Source: Alphaproteobacteria bacterium UBA685
GTDB taxonomy: Bacteria; Pseudomonadota; Alphaproteobacteria; Puniceispirillales; Puniceispirillaceae
Length of the DNA: 5,876 bases
Assembly: GCA_002299005.1 (NCBI GenBank)
Contig: DBMZ01000107.1
Span: forward strand, 834 to 6,709
Direction: 5' to 3'
The position numbers and the translations under genes were made by a program. Shown here in pieces: positions 5,136 through 5,876 of the stretch; within the stretch, counting starts at the first letter, position 1, and every line of letters starts with the position of its first letter. The notes below the pieces were generated by a model. It ran no database searches, was not told the DNA's origin, and saw only the letters and a list, made by a program, of their open reading frames with translations.

Positions 5136-5876
5136 TTAGCGTTTAAAGCCCTCACCAAGATAGACCTCGCGCACTCCTTGATGCTCAACAACCTCATCCG
5201 GGCGCCCTGACATCATGACCGCGCCATCATGGATGATATAGGTGCGGTCAACTAAATCGAGCGTCTCTCTGACATTATGGTCGGTGATAAGCACGCCTAG
5301 CCCATGTTCTTTTAATTGCGCGATAAGCTCTCTAATCTCTGAGATTGAGATAGGATCAATGCCGGCTAGCGGCTCATCTAGCAGAAGGAATGTTGGACGT
5401 GCGGCCAAGGCTCGGGCGATTTCAAGGCGGCGACGCTCGCCACCTGAAAGGCTCAGCGATGAGGTATTGCGCAAATGTGTGATGCCAAATTCGGCCATTA
5501 AATCTTCAAGCATCATCTTGCGCACATTCTCATCTGTCTCGAATATTTCGAGAACCGCGCGGATATTTTGCTCAACTGTTAGGCCTCTAAAGACACTTGA
5601 TTCTTGGGGCAGATAGCCGATACCACGACGCGCGCGCTCATAAAGCGGCAGCTGTGTGACATCCTTGCCATCAAGCATCACAGAGCCCTCATCGGCGTTA
5701 ATCAGGCCAGATAACATATAAAAGGTGGTTGTCTTGCCAGCACCGTTTGGGCCAAGCAGGCCTACTGCTTCACCGCGTCTGACATTTAAGGTGACATTGC
5801 GCACAACACGTCTTTTGGCAAAACTCTTGCCAAGGCCAGATGCTTGAAGACCGCGACGTTCACTGACGATTTTCAC
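5136..5876 (-). CDS. lptB: LPS export ABC transporter ATP-binding protein LptB (5' end at window edge)
   Basis: LptB is the cytoplasmic ATPase of LptB2FG, which extracts lipopolysaccharide from the inner membrane and drives it along the LptC-A-D bridge. The visible 246 residues contain Walker A GPNGAGKT (42-49), the Q-loop in YLPQESSVFR (Gln91), the ABC signature LSGGE (143-147), Walker B FLLLDEP (163-169, Glu168 as catalytic base), the D-loop region AGIDP (171-175) and the H-loop His200 in TDHNVRE. FYMLSGL after Walker A and the SSVFRGLTVEQNI stretch are typical of LptB and separate it from general amino-acid ABC ATPases. The first readable codon is GTG at the very edge, so it may or may not be the true start; the length already matches complete LptB (about 240-260). 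The gene ends at a shared terminator, convergent with tRNA-Ala. Confidence 0.94.
   Translation of the reverse strand: MKIVSERRGLQASGLGKSFAKRRVVRNVTLNVRRGEAVGLLGPNGAGKTTTFYMLSGLINADEGSVMLDGKDVTQLPLYERARRGIGYLPQESSVFRGLTVEQNIRAVLEIFETDENVRKMMLEDLMAEFGITHLRNTSSLSLSGGERRRLEIARALAARPTFLLLDEPLAGIDPISISEIRELIAQLKEHGLGVLITDHNVRETLDLVDRTYIIHDGAVMMSGRPDEVVEHQGVREVYLGEGFKR

Overview
The window looks like core chromosome of an alphaproteobacterium of moderate base composition. The evidence is the gene order aroA-cmk-rpsA-ihfB, a class II (CP4-like) EPSP synthase, a TIGR02300/FYDLN-type acidic zinc-ribbon protein next to tRNA-Ala(GGC), and an alphaproteobacterial style of LptB and IHF-beta. A marine, SAR116-like or related lineage would fit the base composition, but I cannot settle the genus by reading.

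Layout: positions 1-122 (-) hold the 5' end of ihfB, cut by the window edge. Positions 123-265 hold its probable promoter, with a two-copy 20-bp tandem repeat just upstream of the -35, followed by the rho-independent terminator of rpsA (266-300). Then come rpsA (344-2056, -), a 258-nt intergenic region rich in hairpins, cmk (2315-2959, -) and aroA (2987-4306, -). A 225-nt divergent region separates aroA from the (+) TIGR02300 gene (4532-4918) and tRNA-Ala(GGC) (4983-5058). A bidirectional terminator (5082-5118) ends that unit and also the convergent lptB (5136-5876, -), whose 5' end lies at the window edge.

How the genes work together: aroA makes EPSP in the shikimate pathway; cmk makes CDP/dCDP for nucleic acid and lipid synthesis; rpsA is ribosomal protein S1; ihfB is one subunit of the nucleoid protein IHF. 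They are a conserved housekeeping cluster, with aroA and cmk only 27 nt apart and probably co-transcribed. rpsA probably has extra input from its own leader and ends at a strong terminator, while ihfB has its own promoter. lptB belongs to a separate unit for lipopolysaccharide export that enters from beyond the right edge.

I found no new multi-gene system. The points most worth a second look are non-coding: the structured rpsA leader with its TTG start, the tandem repeat before ihfB, and small hairpins next to the tRNA and inside the divergent promoter region.
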